Shown here piece by piece: positions 27,407-36,284 of a stretch of 64,000 nt of DNA. The notes beneath the pieces were generated by a model. That model worked only from the letters and a program-made list of their open reading frames with translations. It was not told the DNA's origin and did not search any database. Every line of letters starts with the position of its first letter. Positions within the stretch are counted from its first letter, which is position 1. The stretch comes from Marinobacterium_A aestuariivivens (GTDB lineage Bacteria > Pseudomonadota > Gammaproteobacteria > Pseudomonadales > Balneatricaceae). The stretch is from contig NZ_JBHSWE010000001.1 of NCBI RefSeq assembly GCF_042661465.1, positions 3,596,001 through 3,660,000 on the forward strand, given 5' to 3'. A program made the position numbers and the translations under genes.

Positions 27407-28918
27407 ATGGACACTACCGTTAAGGCATATCTCGATAGCTATCAGGTTTCACAGGCCACCCGTGATTTTCTGGCCAAAGAGCAGCGCATGTTTATTGGCG
27501 GTCAATGGGTGGCGGCCAGTAATGGGGCCGACACCGAGGTAATCGAGCCTTCCACGGAGGCTGTGCTGACCCGGATTCCGGAAGGGACCGCAGAAGACCT
27601 GGACCGTGCTGTCGCCGCGGCCCGTTATCAGTTCGATGAGGGGGCCTGGAGCCAGCTCAAGCCGCTGGAGCGCGAACGTCTGCTGCATCGGCTGGCGGAT
27701 TTGCTGGAAGCCAATGCCCGGGAACTGGCCGAAATCGAATCGATCGACATGGGCAAATCCGTGGAGCAGGCGCTCGAGGTCGATATTCAGGGCACCATCG
27801 ATACCTTCCGCTACTTTGCCGGCTGGGCTTCCAAGATTCATGGCCGCAGCGCGGAGCCGGCATCGCTGCCGGGCAGCTATGTCGCCTATACCCGCAAGGA
27901 GCCGGTCGGGGTAGTAGGTTCGATCATTCCGTGGAACTTTCCGTTGCAGACCATGGCCTGGAAACTCGGTGCGGCGCTGGCGGTGGGCTGCACCGTGGTG
28001 GTCAAGCCGGCGGAGCTGACGTCGCTCAGCACCCTGCGTTTTGCCGAACTGGTGCAGCAGGCCGGCATTCCGGATGGCGTGGTCAATATCGTCACCGGCC
28101 GCGGCTCGGTGGTGGGCGCCGCCATGTCCAGCCATCCGGGCATCGACAAGGTCACCTTCACCGGTTCGACCCCGGTGGGACAGACCGTGGGCCGGGCGGC
28201 GCTGGACGACATGAAGCGCGTGACCCTGGAACTGGGTGGCAAGTCGCCGGTGCTGGTGTTCGACGATGTCGATATCGAGGCGACAGTCGAAGCCGTGGCC
28301 CAGGGGATTTTCTTCAATTCCGGGCAGGTGTGCGATGCCGGCTCAAGGCTTTATGTTCACGAGACGATCTACGACCGCTTCCTCGAGGCCCTGGCGGACT
28401 ATGCCAACGGCCTGAAAATCGCGCCGGGACTGGACCCGGACTGTTTTATCAGCCCAATGGTCTCGGCCAGGCAGCAGGATAGCGTGCTGGGCTACATCGA
28501 GGCTGGCAAACAGGAAGGCGCGCGGCTGGTATGCGGCGGCGAAGCGCCGGAAGGGCCGGGTTACTTCGTGCAGCCGACGCTGTTCGCCGACTGCCGCAAC
28601 GACATGAAAATCGTGCAGGAGGAGATCTTCGGGCCGGTCCTGGTGAGCCAGTCCTTCAGCAGCGAAGAGGAGGCGGTGGCACTGGCCAATGATTCCATCT
28701 ATGGCCTGGCGGCCGCGATCTACTCCAACGATCTCAACCGCGTGCATCGCCTGATTCCGCAACTGAAAGCCGGCTCCGTCTATGTCAACGCCCACAGCAC
28801 CATCGATCCGGCGATGCCGTTCGGCGGCTACAAGCAATCCGGCGTCGGCCGCGACCTGGGACCCGAGCAGCTGGACAGCCTGCTGGAAACCAAGTCGGTG
28901 TGGATCACGCTGGGCTGA
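27407..28918 (+). CDS. NAD(P)-dependent aldehyde dehydrogenase
   Basis: A 503-residue soluble dehydrogenase. The coenzyme segment GSIIPWNFPLQTMAWKLGAA, FTGSTPVGQTVG, general base VTLELGGKSP and nucleophile FFNSGQVCDAG are all intact, as is the C-terminal PFGGYKQSGVGRDLG. It resembles the betaine/aminobutyraldehyde/guanidinobutyraldehyde branch of the family. Next downstream is a guanidino-type ureohydrolase, which favours oxidation of an amino- or guanidino-aldehyde, as in KauB-type pathways. The substrate is inferred only. Confidence 0.9.
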   Translation: MDTTVKAYLDSYQVSQATRDFLAKEQRMFIGGQWVAASNGADTEVIEPSTEAVLTRIPEGTAEDLDRAVAAARYQFDEGAWSQLKPLERERLLHRLADLLEANARELAEIESIDMGKSVEQALEVDIQGTIDTFRYFAGWASKIHGRSAEPASLPGSYVAYTRKEPVGVVGSIIPWNFPLQTMAWKLGAALAVGCTVVVKPAELTSLSTLRFAELVQQAGIPDGVVNIVTGRGSVVGAAMSSHPGIDKVTFTGSTPVGQTVGRAALDDMKRVTLELGGKSPVLVFDDVDIEATVEAVAQGIFFNSGQVCDAGSRLYVHETIYDRFLEALADYANGLKIAPGLDPDCFISPMVSARQQDSVLGYIEAGKQEGARLVCGGEAPEGPGYFVQPTLFADCRNDMKIVQEEIFGPVLVSQSFSSEEEAVALANDSIYGLAAAIYSNDLNRVHRLIPQLKAGSVYVNAHSTIDPAMPFGGYKQSGVGRDLGPEQLDSLLETKSVWITLG

Positions 28919-28987
28919 TGTGTGGCCGGCTCGCCTTGGGGACACTTTCGGACGGGTCAAGCCGCCATCGGTATGGTCGTTCTGATT

Positions 28988-29099
28988 GGCATACACCCAC
29001 AGGGCGGCGTAACCCATCTATCGATCGTATTGCAGATCGATTGGCTTCGGCAGGGACTGGTGTTGGGTTACGCGGCTTCGCCGCTCCACCCAACCTACA
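28988..29099. repeat. Dispersed intergenic repeat, partial copy
   Basis: The sequence around 29017-29099 (CGATCGTATTGCAGATCGAT, then CGGCTTCGCCGCTCCACCCA) closely matches the right half of the repeat at 16911-17089 and ends in ACCCAACCTACA. The left end is less clear. The gap 28919-29216 contains no gene. Confidence 0.55.
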
Positions 29100-29216
29100 A
29101 GGCGTCGCGTAACCCAGCCCGGGTCTGCCCGTCCTCCCACCAATCTGCGATGGATGTTTTCTGTTTAATTAGGCAGGCCGGTTTTACAAACCGGGCCTCC
29201 AGCTGAGGATATAAAG

Positions 29217-30185
29217 ATGAGTGAAAACGCCTACGAAAAGGGCCGCCTGAACCTGCCGTTTGTCGGCTTCTGCACCTTCGCTAAGAGCCGCACCTGTGAG
29301 GACTGGGACAATATCCAGGCCGATGTCGCCTTTATGGGGGCCCCTTTCGACTGCGGCACCCAGTGGCGTTCCGGTGCACGCATGGGGCCGCGCTCGATCC
29401 GCGAGGCCTCGACGCTGTTTTCCTTTGGACACAGCGGCGCCTATTCCTACGAAGACGATGTGATGTATCTGGAGGGGGTCGAGATCGTCGATATCGGCGA
29501 TGCCGACATGGTCCATACCAACACCGAGAAGAGCCACGCCAATATCGAGTACGGCGTGCGGAAAATGCTCGATGCCGGTGTGTTGCCTGTCGTGGTCGGC
29601 GGCGACCACTCGGTCAACGCACCCTGCATCCGTGCCTTTGAGGGCCGCGGTCCGATCCATATCATCCAGATCGACGCTCACCTGGATTTCGTCGACGAGC
29701 GTCACGGTGTGCGCTTCGGCCACGGCAATCCGATCCGTCGCGCGTCCGAGCAGGACTTCGTCACCGGCATGACGCAGCTGGGGATCCGCAACGTGTCGTC
29801 GTCCAACCGCGCCGACCACAAGGCGGCCGAGGCGGCGGGTTCCACCATCCTGTCGGTGCGCGACGTGCGCCGGCTCGGCACCCAGGGCGTGCTGGACCTG
29901 ATCCCCAAAGGGGTCAATTACTACATCACCATCGATATCGACGGCTTCGACCCGTCGATCGCGCCGGGCACCGGCACCCCGAGCCACGGTGGCTTCCAGT
30001 ACTACGAAGTGATGGAGGTGTTGCAGGGCGTGGCATTGGCCGGCGACGTGGTCGGCATCGATCTGTGCGAGGTGGCACCGGATTATGACCACAGCGGCTC
30101 GACCAGCATTCTCGCGGCCCAGGTGCTGATGAACTTGATCGGCTACGTTTTCCATGGTCGCCAGTTGCGGCAGCAGAACCCGTAA
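29217..30185 (+). CDS. Ureohydrolase, agmatinase/guanidinobutyrase-like
   Basis: A 322-residue enzyme of the arginase/agmatinase superfamily. Binuclear Mn ligands are visible in VVVGGDHSVNAP, IQIDAHLDFVD and TIDIDGFDPSIAPGTGTPS. It hydrolyses a guanidino group to urea and an amine. Agmatinase (SpeB) and guanidinobutyrase/guanidinopropionase (Gbu/Gpu) share these motifs, and eye inspection cannot separate them. The aldehyde dehydrogenase just upstream on the same strand fits a guanidino-aldehyde to guanidino-acid to amino-acid path. A long hairpin follows the gene. Confidence 0.87.
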   Translation: MSENAYEKGRLNLPFVGFCTFAKSRTCEDWDNIQADVAFMGAPFDCGTQWRSGARMGPRSIREASTLFSFGHSGAYSYEDDVMYLEGVEIVDIGDADMVHTNTEKSHANIEYGVRKMLDAGVLPVVVGGDHSVNAPCIRAFEGRGPIHIIQIDAHLDFVDERHGVRFGHGNPIRRASEQDFVTGMTQLGIRNVSSSNRADHKAAEAAGSTILSVRDVRRLGTQGVLDLIPKGVNYYITIDIDGFDPSIAPGTGTPSHGGFQYYEVMEVLQGVALAGDVVGIDLCEVAPDYDHSGSTSILAAQVLMNLIGYVFHGRQLRQQNP

Positions 30186-30193
30186 AGAAGAGT

Positions 30194-30230
30194 CCAGCTC
30201 TGCCGGCGCGCTTGCCGCCGGCAGAGCTGG
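30194..30230 (+). terminator. 15-bp hairpin after ureohydrolase gene
   Basis: A perfect stem CCAGCTCTGCCGGCG / CGCCGGCAGAGCTGG with a 7-base loop begins nine bases after the stop codon. No T tract follows, so it may protect the RNA end or work with Rho. Confidence 0.65.
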
Positions 30231-30432
30231 AGCCGTAGCGAACGGTGGATAGCATCAGCAGATTCAGGCACCGACAGTATCGGCTGGTCACAACGGAACG
30301 AGGTCGTGACGGCCGTACGGGGGCATGACTATTTTTTCTTCTGGTTTACACTCAAGCAGCGATAAGGAGTGAAACAAGCCCATCGATATCTGTAATGTGG
30401 CGCCCTGAACCAGGCAAGAAACGGATTCGAAG

Positions 30433-31660
30433 ATGCACATTAAAGGCAAGGCTCTGACCGGGGCCGTACTCACCGCCATGGCGATTCAGGCGCAGGCCGC
30501 CGACAGCGGTCTTCTGCAGGATGATAGCCTTAGGGCCCATCTGCGTACCTTTTACTTCAACCGCGACAAGAACCAGGGGCTGAGCGACTCGGAAGCGTTG
30601 GCACAGGCATTGAGGCTGGATTACGCCTCGGGCTTTGCCGGCGATCTGGTCGGCTTCGATGCCTCGCTGTTTACCGTGGGTAAGCTGTCGGGAGATCGGG
30701 GCGAAGGCGGTACCGGGGTGCTGCAGGAGGAGGGCGACGGCTCCCGGGGGCTACACCAAATTCGGCCAGGCCTTCGTCAAGCTGAAACTGGGCGAACAGG
30801 GAAGCCTCAGGGCCGGGCGTATGGTGCTCGGCACGCCGCTGTTTAATGACTCGGATTCCCGGGCCACCCCCAGCGCGACCCGGGCGGTGATCGCCGAAGG
30901 CCGCCTGGAGAACCTCGAGTACTACGGCATCTGGTCGGACAGGGCATCGTCCAAGACCGAGGACGGCTTCGAGACCTACCGCGACAACCAGGGCGATGAT
31001 TACGAGGTCATCGTTGTCGGCGCCGGTTACCGCTTCGTCAATGGCGCGAACCTGCACCTGGCGTATGGCGAAGCGGACAAGGTGCTGCGGCAGACCTATT
31101 TCAATGCCGGCTACCCGCTGCAGCTGTCAGACGAAACAGCACTGTCGTTCGACCTTCATCACTACCGGGGCGAGGCCGACGGCGACGGGGCGCTGGATTC
31201 CGTCGGTCCCGGTTACGACAGCAGGCTGACCAACCTGGCCGCCCAGCTGCGCATCGACAACCTCAAACTGACGTTGTCGTATCAGAACGTCAACGGCGAC
31301 GAATACGAGGAGTCCTGGGACGGCTTCGAGCACGACGACAACGGGCTGCAGACCTGGAACTCGGTGCAGCGGCTTGATTTCGACCGTGCCGACGAGCGCT
31401 CCTGGCAGGCGCGTTTCGATTATGCCTTCGAAAGCGTGCCTGGCCTCGAGGCCATGGCCCGCTATACGCGCGGCGACGACATCCGGCGCGACGACGGAGG
31501 CAAAGGCAGGGAGTGGGAGCGTGACGTCGAGCTGAAATACAGCTTTCAGACGGTCGAGGGGCTCTCGCTGCGCTGGCGCAATGCCAGCGTCCGCTCCACC
31601 GAGACCTATGACTCGGATGAGAACCGCCTGATCCTGAATTACAGCACCAATCTGCTGTAA
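30433..31660 (+). CDS. OprD-family outer-membrane porin
   Basis: About 409 residues after repair. It has a signal peptide (LTGAVLTAMAIQAQAAD), an early LRTFYFNRDK strand and alternating amphipathic strands up to the end YSTNLL. OprD-like porins give specific passage of basic amino acids, aromatic acids or similar small molecules. One G is missing in the run 30746-30750; adding it joins the halves at SRGGYTKFGQAF. Amine and amino-acid catabolic genes on both sides suggest it admits one of their substrates, but this is inference. Confidence 0.82.
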
Positions 31661-31742
31661 TTTGCCCTGGCTGCTCGAACGGGCTCTCCTTTAGGGCCCC
31701 ATTGTTCCTTCCCCCGGGCCGCCTTGCGGCTGCCGGTAGCGC

Positions 31743-32093
31743 TCAGTCGACCGCCGCGATCACCGAGATCTCGACCAGCAGTTCGGGGCTGGCCATGCGC
31801 GCTTCGACGCAGGCGCGGGCGGGGGCCTGGCCTTCCGGTACCCAGGCGTCCCAGACCGCGTTCATCGCGGCGAAGTCCTTCATGTCGCGGATATAGAGCG
31901 TGGCCGAGAGAATCCGGTCGCGGCCGCTGCCGACGGATTCGAGCAGGGTATCCACTTTCGCCAGCATGGTTTCGGTCTGGCCGGTGATGTCGGCGCTGTG
32001 GTCCTCGGCGACCTGGCCGCAGAGGTAGACGGTACCGTTGTGCACCACGGCGCGGCTCATCCGGGCGCCGGTTTCGTATCGTTCGATGGTCAT
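31743..32093 (-). CDS. ridA: RidA-family imine/enamine deaminase
   Basis: A 116-residue RidA (YjgF) protein: MSRAVVHNGTVYLCGQVAED near the start, then ILSATLYIRDMKDFAAMNAVWDAW and a C-terminal RACVEARMASPELLVEI with the conserved Arg. RidA proteins hydrolyse reactive imines produced by amine or amino-acid oxidation. The start at 32093 (MTIERYETG) follows a GGGAG site; an in-frame ATG at 32105 is possible. It is the last gene after a three-subunit FAD dehydrogenase, whose imine product it would plausibly clear. Confidence 0.9.
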   Translation of the reverse strand: MTIERYETGARMSRAVVHNGTVYLCGQVAEDHSADITGQTETMLAKVDTLLESVGSGRDRILSATLYIRDMKDFAAMNAVWDAWVPEGQAPARACVEARMASPELLVEISVIAAVD

Positions 32094-32118
32094 GGTTTCT
32101 CCCATTGAAAAGGCTTGT

Positions 32119-33504
32119 TTATTCAGCGGTATCCGCCAGTTCGCCGAGGGTCAGTGGCTTGATCGGCATCCGTACCTGGTAGTAGCCGACCTCGTCGACC
32201 GGCACGCCGCGCTTGTCGGCGATCAGCTGCGAGACCGTCAGCCCGCACATCCGGCCCGGCAGGGGCCCATGCCGCTACGACAGAACGCCTTGGTCTGGTT
32301 CGGACCGCGGCAGCCGTCGTCGACCATGCGGCGCAGCTCGCCCGCCGTGACCTCTTCGCAGCGGCAGACGATGGTCTCGTCCGCAGGCAGCAGGAATTCC
32401 CGGGCCGGGCGATAGAGCGCATCAAGGAAGGGCCGTATCGCGCGCTGCCGGCCCAGCTCCGCCTGGGCGTCACGGGCCTGGGCGTCGCGTTCGGTCGCAC
32501 TCAGGCGGTCGAGCTGGTGGGCGGCCTGAAGGGCGACCAGTGTGCCGAAGGCCTCCGCGGCCAGGGCGCCGGCAATGCCGGCCGAGTCGCCGGCGACGAA
32601 GATGCCGGGCCGGCTCGATTCGCCCCAGGTATCGATCCTGGGGCGCCAGCACTGCTGCAGTTCGTCCCGGTCATGCTGCAGCTCGAGCGCACGGGTGAGC
32701 TGGACATTGGGCACCACGCCCTGGTGCACCAGCAGGGTGGCGCAGGGCAGCTCCCGGCGTTCCCCGCCGGCGCTGAACCGCACGGCACCGATACGCTCAT
32801 CGTTGCCGGCAACGGCTTCGAGCTGGCTGGCTCCGGTGATTCGGCGGATGCCGGCTCGCCTGAGTTCGCTCAGCAGCCCCACGCCCTTGGCCAGCAGGGG
32901 CAGATTGCGGAACGCGCCCGGGAGATGTTTCAGTGCCGAGAAATACTGATGCTTCGGAGTGGTATCGAGGATCGCCTCGATCGCAACGCCGGCGCGGTGC
33001 AGCTGGGCGGAGATCAGCAGCAGCAGCGGACCGCTGCCGGCCAGAACCAGTGGCTGCGCCGGTACCAGGGCACTGCTTTTCAGCAGGATCTGGGCCGCGC
33101 CACAGGTCATCACGCCGGGCAGCGTCCAGCCGGGAAGGGCACCGGCCGCTCCTGGGCGCCGGTGGCGACCAGCAGACGCCGGGCTTGGATTCGCTGGCTG
33201 CGCCCTGGGAGGAAACACTCAGCGTCAGGTCATCGTCCAGGGCCCAGACCGTCGAGCCGGGCCGGTAGTCGACGCCGGCGCTTTGCAGGGCCTTGAGCAG
33301 CGAGCGGCCGTGATAGTAGTCGGGGCCGAGAATGCGCTCGTCCGCGGGGGCTGGCTGGCTTATCGAGCGGTAGATCTGGCCGCCGGGGCCGGCCTGCTCG
33401 TCGAGCACGATGGCCTTGAGTCCCTGTTTCGCCGCGGTGGCCGCGGCGGACATGCCGGCGGGACCGGCGCCGATAATGGCAAGGTCGTAAATCCTGTCGT
33501 TCAT
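32119..33504 (-). CDS. FAD/NAD(P)-binding dehydrogenase subunit with C-terminal Fe-S domain (HcnB/OoxA-like)
   Basis: About 462 residues after repair. N-terminal dinucleotide motif LAIIGAGPAGMSAAATAAKQ, second motif LVLAGSGPLLLLISAQLHRA, later VAGDSAGIAGALAAEAFG, and a C-terminal Cys cluster (VCRCEEVTAGEL, then CRSGMGPC) typical of a BFD-like 2Fe-2S site. Three single bases are missing (about 33181, 33131 and 32256). Repair gives LLVATGAQERPVP, FPGWTLPGVM and a C-terminus ending LGELADTAE at 32119. The same subunit type occurs in opine oxidase, hydrogen cyanide synthase and D-hydroxyproline dehydrogenase. Its start overlaps the small ferredoxin subunit by four bases. Confidence 0.85.
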
Positions 33505-33836
33505 GCGGACAGTTCCTCCGCGTTATCGGAGACGAGATGGCGAGCCCCCTGCTGGCGACGAATGTCCATGCCCGGTTTCACCGGGGTCATGCAACCCTGG
33601 ACGTTTTCGATGCCGTCGATCTCGAACAGGCACTCGAAGCAGACGCCCATCATGCAGTAGGGCGCGCGTCCGCTGCCGCTGACCGCTGTGGTGCGCGATG
33701 GCAGCATGCCGGCCGCAAGCACCGCGGTGGCGGCACTGTCGCCCTGGCGAACGCGCACCGGCTGACCGTCGACGCGGACGGTGATCCAGTTATCGTCGCG
33801 TACCGGCAGACGTTCAAAGCTCGAAGCGCTGGGCAT
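33501..33836 (-). CDS. Small 2Fe-2S ferredoxin-like dehydrogenase subunit (HcnA-like)
   Basis: A 111-residue protein with a plant-type ferredoxin fold: ITVRVDGQPVRVRQGDSAAT and the cluster-binding PYCMMGVCFECLFEID plus a later Cys in VQGCMTPV. It matches the small subunit of heterotrimeric amine/amino-acid dehydrogenases. It overlaps the FAD oxidase gene upstream (23 bases) and the FAD/NAD(P) subunit gene downstream (4 bases), so the three subunits are made together. Confidence 0.87.
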   Translation of the reverse strand: MPSASSFERLPVRDDNWITVRVDGQPVRVRQGDSAATAVLAAGMLPSRTTAVSGSGRAPYCMMGVCFECLFEIDGIENVQGCMTPVKPGMDIRRQQGARHLVSDNAEELSA

Positions 33837-34938
33837 TGAATACCTCCAGGGGTAGTTGGGTTTGGTCGCGGGCGATCCAGTCGGCGATCGGGGCTTCGTG
33901 CAGCGCGCCGAGGGTTACGCCGCTGTGGCAGGTCACCAGGTACGCGCCCGGGTGGGTTTCGGATGCCTGGTAGATCGGATAACCGTCGGCGGTCATGACC
34001 CGCAGAGCGCCCCAGGCGCGCACCATGCGTACATCACGCAGCAGCGGGAACATCCGGGTGGCGCGATTGGCGATCCGGGCCATCACCTCGGTGGTGGTGC
34101 CGCTGTCGAAACCCACATCCTCCTTGGAGTCGCCGATCTGCACCGTGCCCTCGCCGGTCTGGCGCACATGCCCGGTCGGGTAGTGCAGGAAGGGGCGCAC
34201 CCGCTCGGCAATCAGCACCTGACCGCGGTTCGGGCTCACCGGGGCGGACAGGCCCACCTGCGGCGCCAGCTCGCGGTTGCCCAGGCCTGCGCTGAGCACC
34301 ACCTTGTCGCAATGCCAGTCGCCCTCGGGCGTGGCGATGCGAAAGCCCGGGTTCAGTGGCGTGATGGCGCTGGCGCGTCCGCTGTTGGCAATACGGCCGC
34401 CGGCCTTGAGAAAGGCCTCGGTCATCGCCCGCAGCAGCTTCAGGGGATTGAGATGCCCGTCTTCCGGGCACCAGGTGGCGCCGGCCACCTCCGGGCCCGC
34501 TTCCGGGATGAATTCGCGCAGCTGTTTCAGGTCCAGGCGGCGGAACGGGTAGTCGCCGCCGGCGGCCTGCTGCATGCGGGTCAGCATCGTTTCGCGCTCG
34601 GCCACCTCCTGCTCGGTCAGCGACAGATAAAGGCCACCATTCTGCTGCAGTTCGATATCGACCCCGGTTGCTTCCAGAAGCCTTGCCGCGAGAGCCGGCC
34701 AGAGTCGGGAGGAAAGCCGGGTGACCTGGGCATACTCGGGCAGGGTGTCGCCCTTGCCCTGGACCCAGACCAGGCCGAAGTTGCCGCGCGAGGCGCGCAG
34801 CGCGACGTCGCCCTCGTCGAGAATCGTCACCTTGAGGCCGTTGCGCTGCAGGCCCAGCCCAACGGCAAGGCCGACGAGGCCGCCGCCGATCAGGCACAGG
34901 TCGGCCGTGCGGGCCTCTTGAATGATCGCCTGCGTCAT
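33814..34938 (-). CDS. DAO-type FAD oxidoreductase subunit (HcnC/OoxB-like)
   Basis: A 374-residue D-amino-acid-oxidase fold protein with N-terminal LCLIGGGLVGLAVGLGLQRNG and the FAD-contacting end GAYLVTCHSGVTLGALHEAP. This is the catalytic subunit type that oxidises D-amino acids, opines or glycine in three-subunit enzymes. It is the first of the three genes and lies downstream of a TRAP transporter on the same strand, separated by a repeat element. The substrate is probably the compound the TRAP system imports. Confidence 0.86.
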   Translation of the reverse strand: MTQAIIQEARTADLCLIGGGLVGLAVGLGLQRNGLKVTILDEGDVALRASRGNFGLVWVQGKGDTLPEYAQVTRLSSRLWPALAARLLEATGVDIELQQNGGLYLSLTEQEVAERETMLTRMQQAAGGDYPFRRLDLKQLREFIPEAGPEVAGATWCPEDGHLNPLKLLRAMTEAFLKAGGRIANSGRASAITPLNPGFRIATPEGDWHCDKVVLSAGLGNRELAPQVGLSAPVSPNRGQVLIAERVRPFLHYPTGHVRQTGEGTVQIGDSKEDVGFDSGTTTEVMARIANRATRMFPLLRDVRMVRAWGALRVMTADGYPIYQASETHPGAYLVTCHSGVTLGALHEAPIADWIARDQTQLPLEVFNAQRFEL

Positions 34939-35034
34939 CTGTTTACCTTCAAAATGTTTGATCGAACCCGGCGCGGGGCACCGGGCTTGGGTGACTTATT
35001 TCAGGTTCAACGCGTTTTAGCGGGCAAAAAACTC

Positions 35035-35224
35035 AAACGTAGGATGGGCGGAACGGCGCTTGTACAGGAAATATCCGAACCTGACATGATCAGGGCGTCG
35101 TGTAGCCCATCTTGGAATGTCGGTCCAGTACCGAGGAAGCCGAAGCCCTTGATGGGTTGCGCCGCAACAACTCCGCGGCGTACCGGCAGCAGAGTGCCAT
35201 TGCGGCTCCACCCATCCTACGTTT
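35035..35224. repeat. MITE-like dispersed repeat with 18-bp inverted ends
   Basis: The unit begins AAACGTAGGATGGGCGGA and ends with the inverse of AAACGTAGGATGGGTGGA, one mismatch in 18. It is about 190 bases long, holds no gene, and lies between the TRAP dctP gene and the dehydrogenase operon. Its end sequence is related to the repeats at 16911 and 28988. Confidence 0.7.
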
Positions 35225-35247
35225 TCCCTCTAAGTCTGCGAAAAACC

Positions 35248-36246
35248 TTACTTCAGCGCCGCTTCGAGGACCTTGTTGGCCCAGTCCGCGCCGATATCGT
35301 CGATGATTTCCGGCCACACCTTGTCGCGCACGATGGCCGCGGTTTCGTCGATCTGGGCATCGGTGACCGGCAGCACGGTGGCACCGGCTTCGGCCAGCAG
35401 GTTTTCATTGCGGGCCTGGTCGCCACGGGCGGTTTCCCAGCGCGCCGCTTCGAAGCGCCCGGCCGCGGCATCGAGCGCGGCCTGCTGCTCTTCGTCCAGC
35501 TCGCCGTAGATCTCGTCGTTGATCAGCAGGTACCACATCTCGAAGTGGGTGTTGATCGGCAGGTAGTACCGGGTCACGTCGCGGAACGACGCATAGTAGC
35601 CCTCGGCACCGGAGCCCATGACACCGTCGACGACGCCGGTCTGAACCGCGGTGAAGGCCTCGGAGAAGGGCAGCGGCGAACCGATAAAGCCGATATTGTC
35701 GGCAGTCAGCTGGAAGGTCTTGATCGGCGGCACGCGCAGCTTGGCGCCCTTGGCCACGTTCGGATTGGCGGCGTCCGGTACCTCCTTGTTCAGGGCGATG
35801 CCGCCGAAGTAGACCGGCCAGGCCGCGAGTACTCGGATGCCCTGGTCGCCGTAGAGCTCGGAGACGGTCTGGCGCATCGGCGAGCCCTTGGCGAAGACGT
35901 GCTGGGCGTCGTCCCAGTTCTTCACCAGGTAGGGCATGTAGACCACCTGGAAGCGCTTGTCGGCGCCGGATGCCGGCGGCTGAACGGCCATGTCGATGGC
36001 CCCGAGGCCGACACGCTCCTGCACCACGGTGTAGTCGCCCAGGGCACTGGCCGGATAGATGCGAATCTTGACCTCGCCGTCGGTGGCGGTGGCGACATCC
36101 TCAGCGAAGCGCTTGGCGTCGACGTCGATGGCGGTATCCTGCGGACGCACATGGGACAGCTTCAGCGTGGCCGCTTCGACCGCGGCGGTCAGGGTGGCGG
36201 ACAGGGCAACGGCCAGGGCCAGCGGTTTGAACAGGGATTTTTTCAT
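35248..36246 (-). CDS. dctP: TRAP transporter periplasmic solute-binding protein, DctP-like
   Basis: A 332-residue exported protein with a signal peptide (LALAVALSATLTAAVEA). It shows the DctP-family pattern: LKLSHVRPQDTAIDVDAKRF, IRIYPASALGDYTVVQERV, GIALNKEV and AFTAVQTGVVDG. The Arg in KLRVPPIK (the usual carboxylate-binding Arg region) is present, consistent with a carboxylate ligand. It is the third gene of a dctQ-dctM-dctP operon. The next genes encode a three-subunit amino-acid-type dehydrogenase, suggesting an amino acid or opine-like ligand. Confidence 0.9.
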   Translation of the reverse strand: MKKSLFKPLALAVALSATLTAAVEAATLKLSHVRPQDTAIDVDAKRFAEDVATATDGEVKIRIYPASALGDYTVVQERVGLGAIDMAVQPPASGADKRFQVVYMPYLVKNWDDAQHVFAKGSPMRQTVSELYGDQGIRVLAAWPVYFGGIALNKEVPDAANPNVAKGAKLRVPPIKTFQLTADNIGFIGSPLPFSEAFTAVQTGVVDGVMGSGAEGYYASFRDVTRYYLPINTHFEMWYLLINDEIYGELDEEQQAALDAAAGRFEAARWETARGDQARNENLLAEAGATVLPVTDAQIDETAAIVRDKVWPEIIDDIGADWANKVLEAALK

Positions 36247-36284
36247 TTTTCTCTCCTGGGTTGAGCTTCGTAGTGACGCATGGA

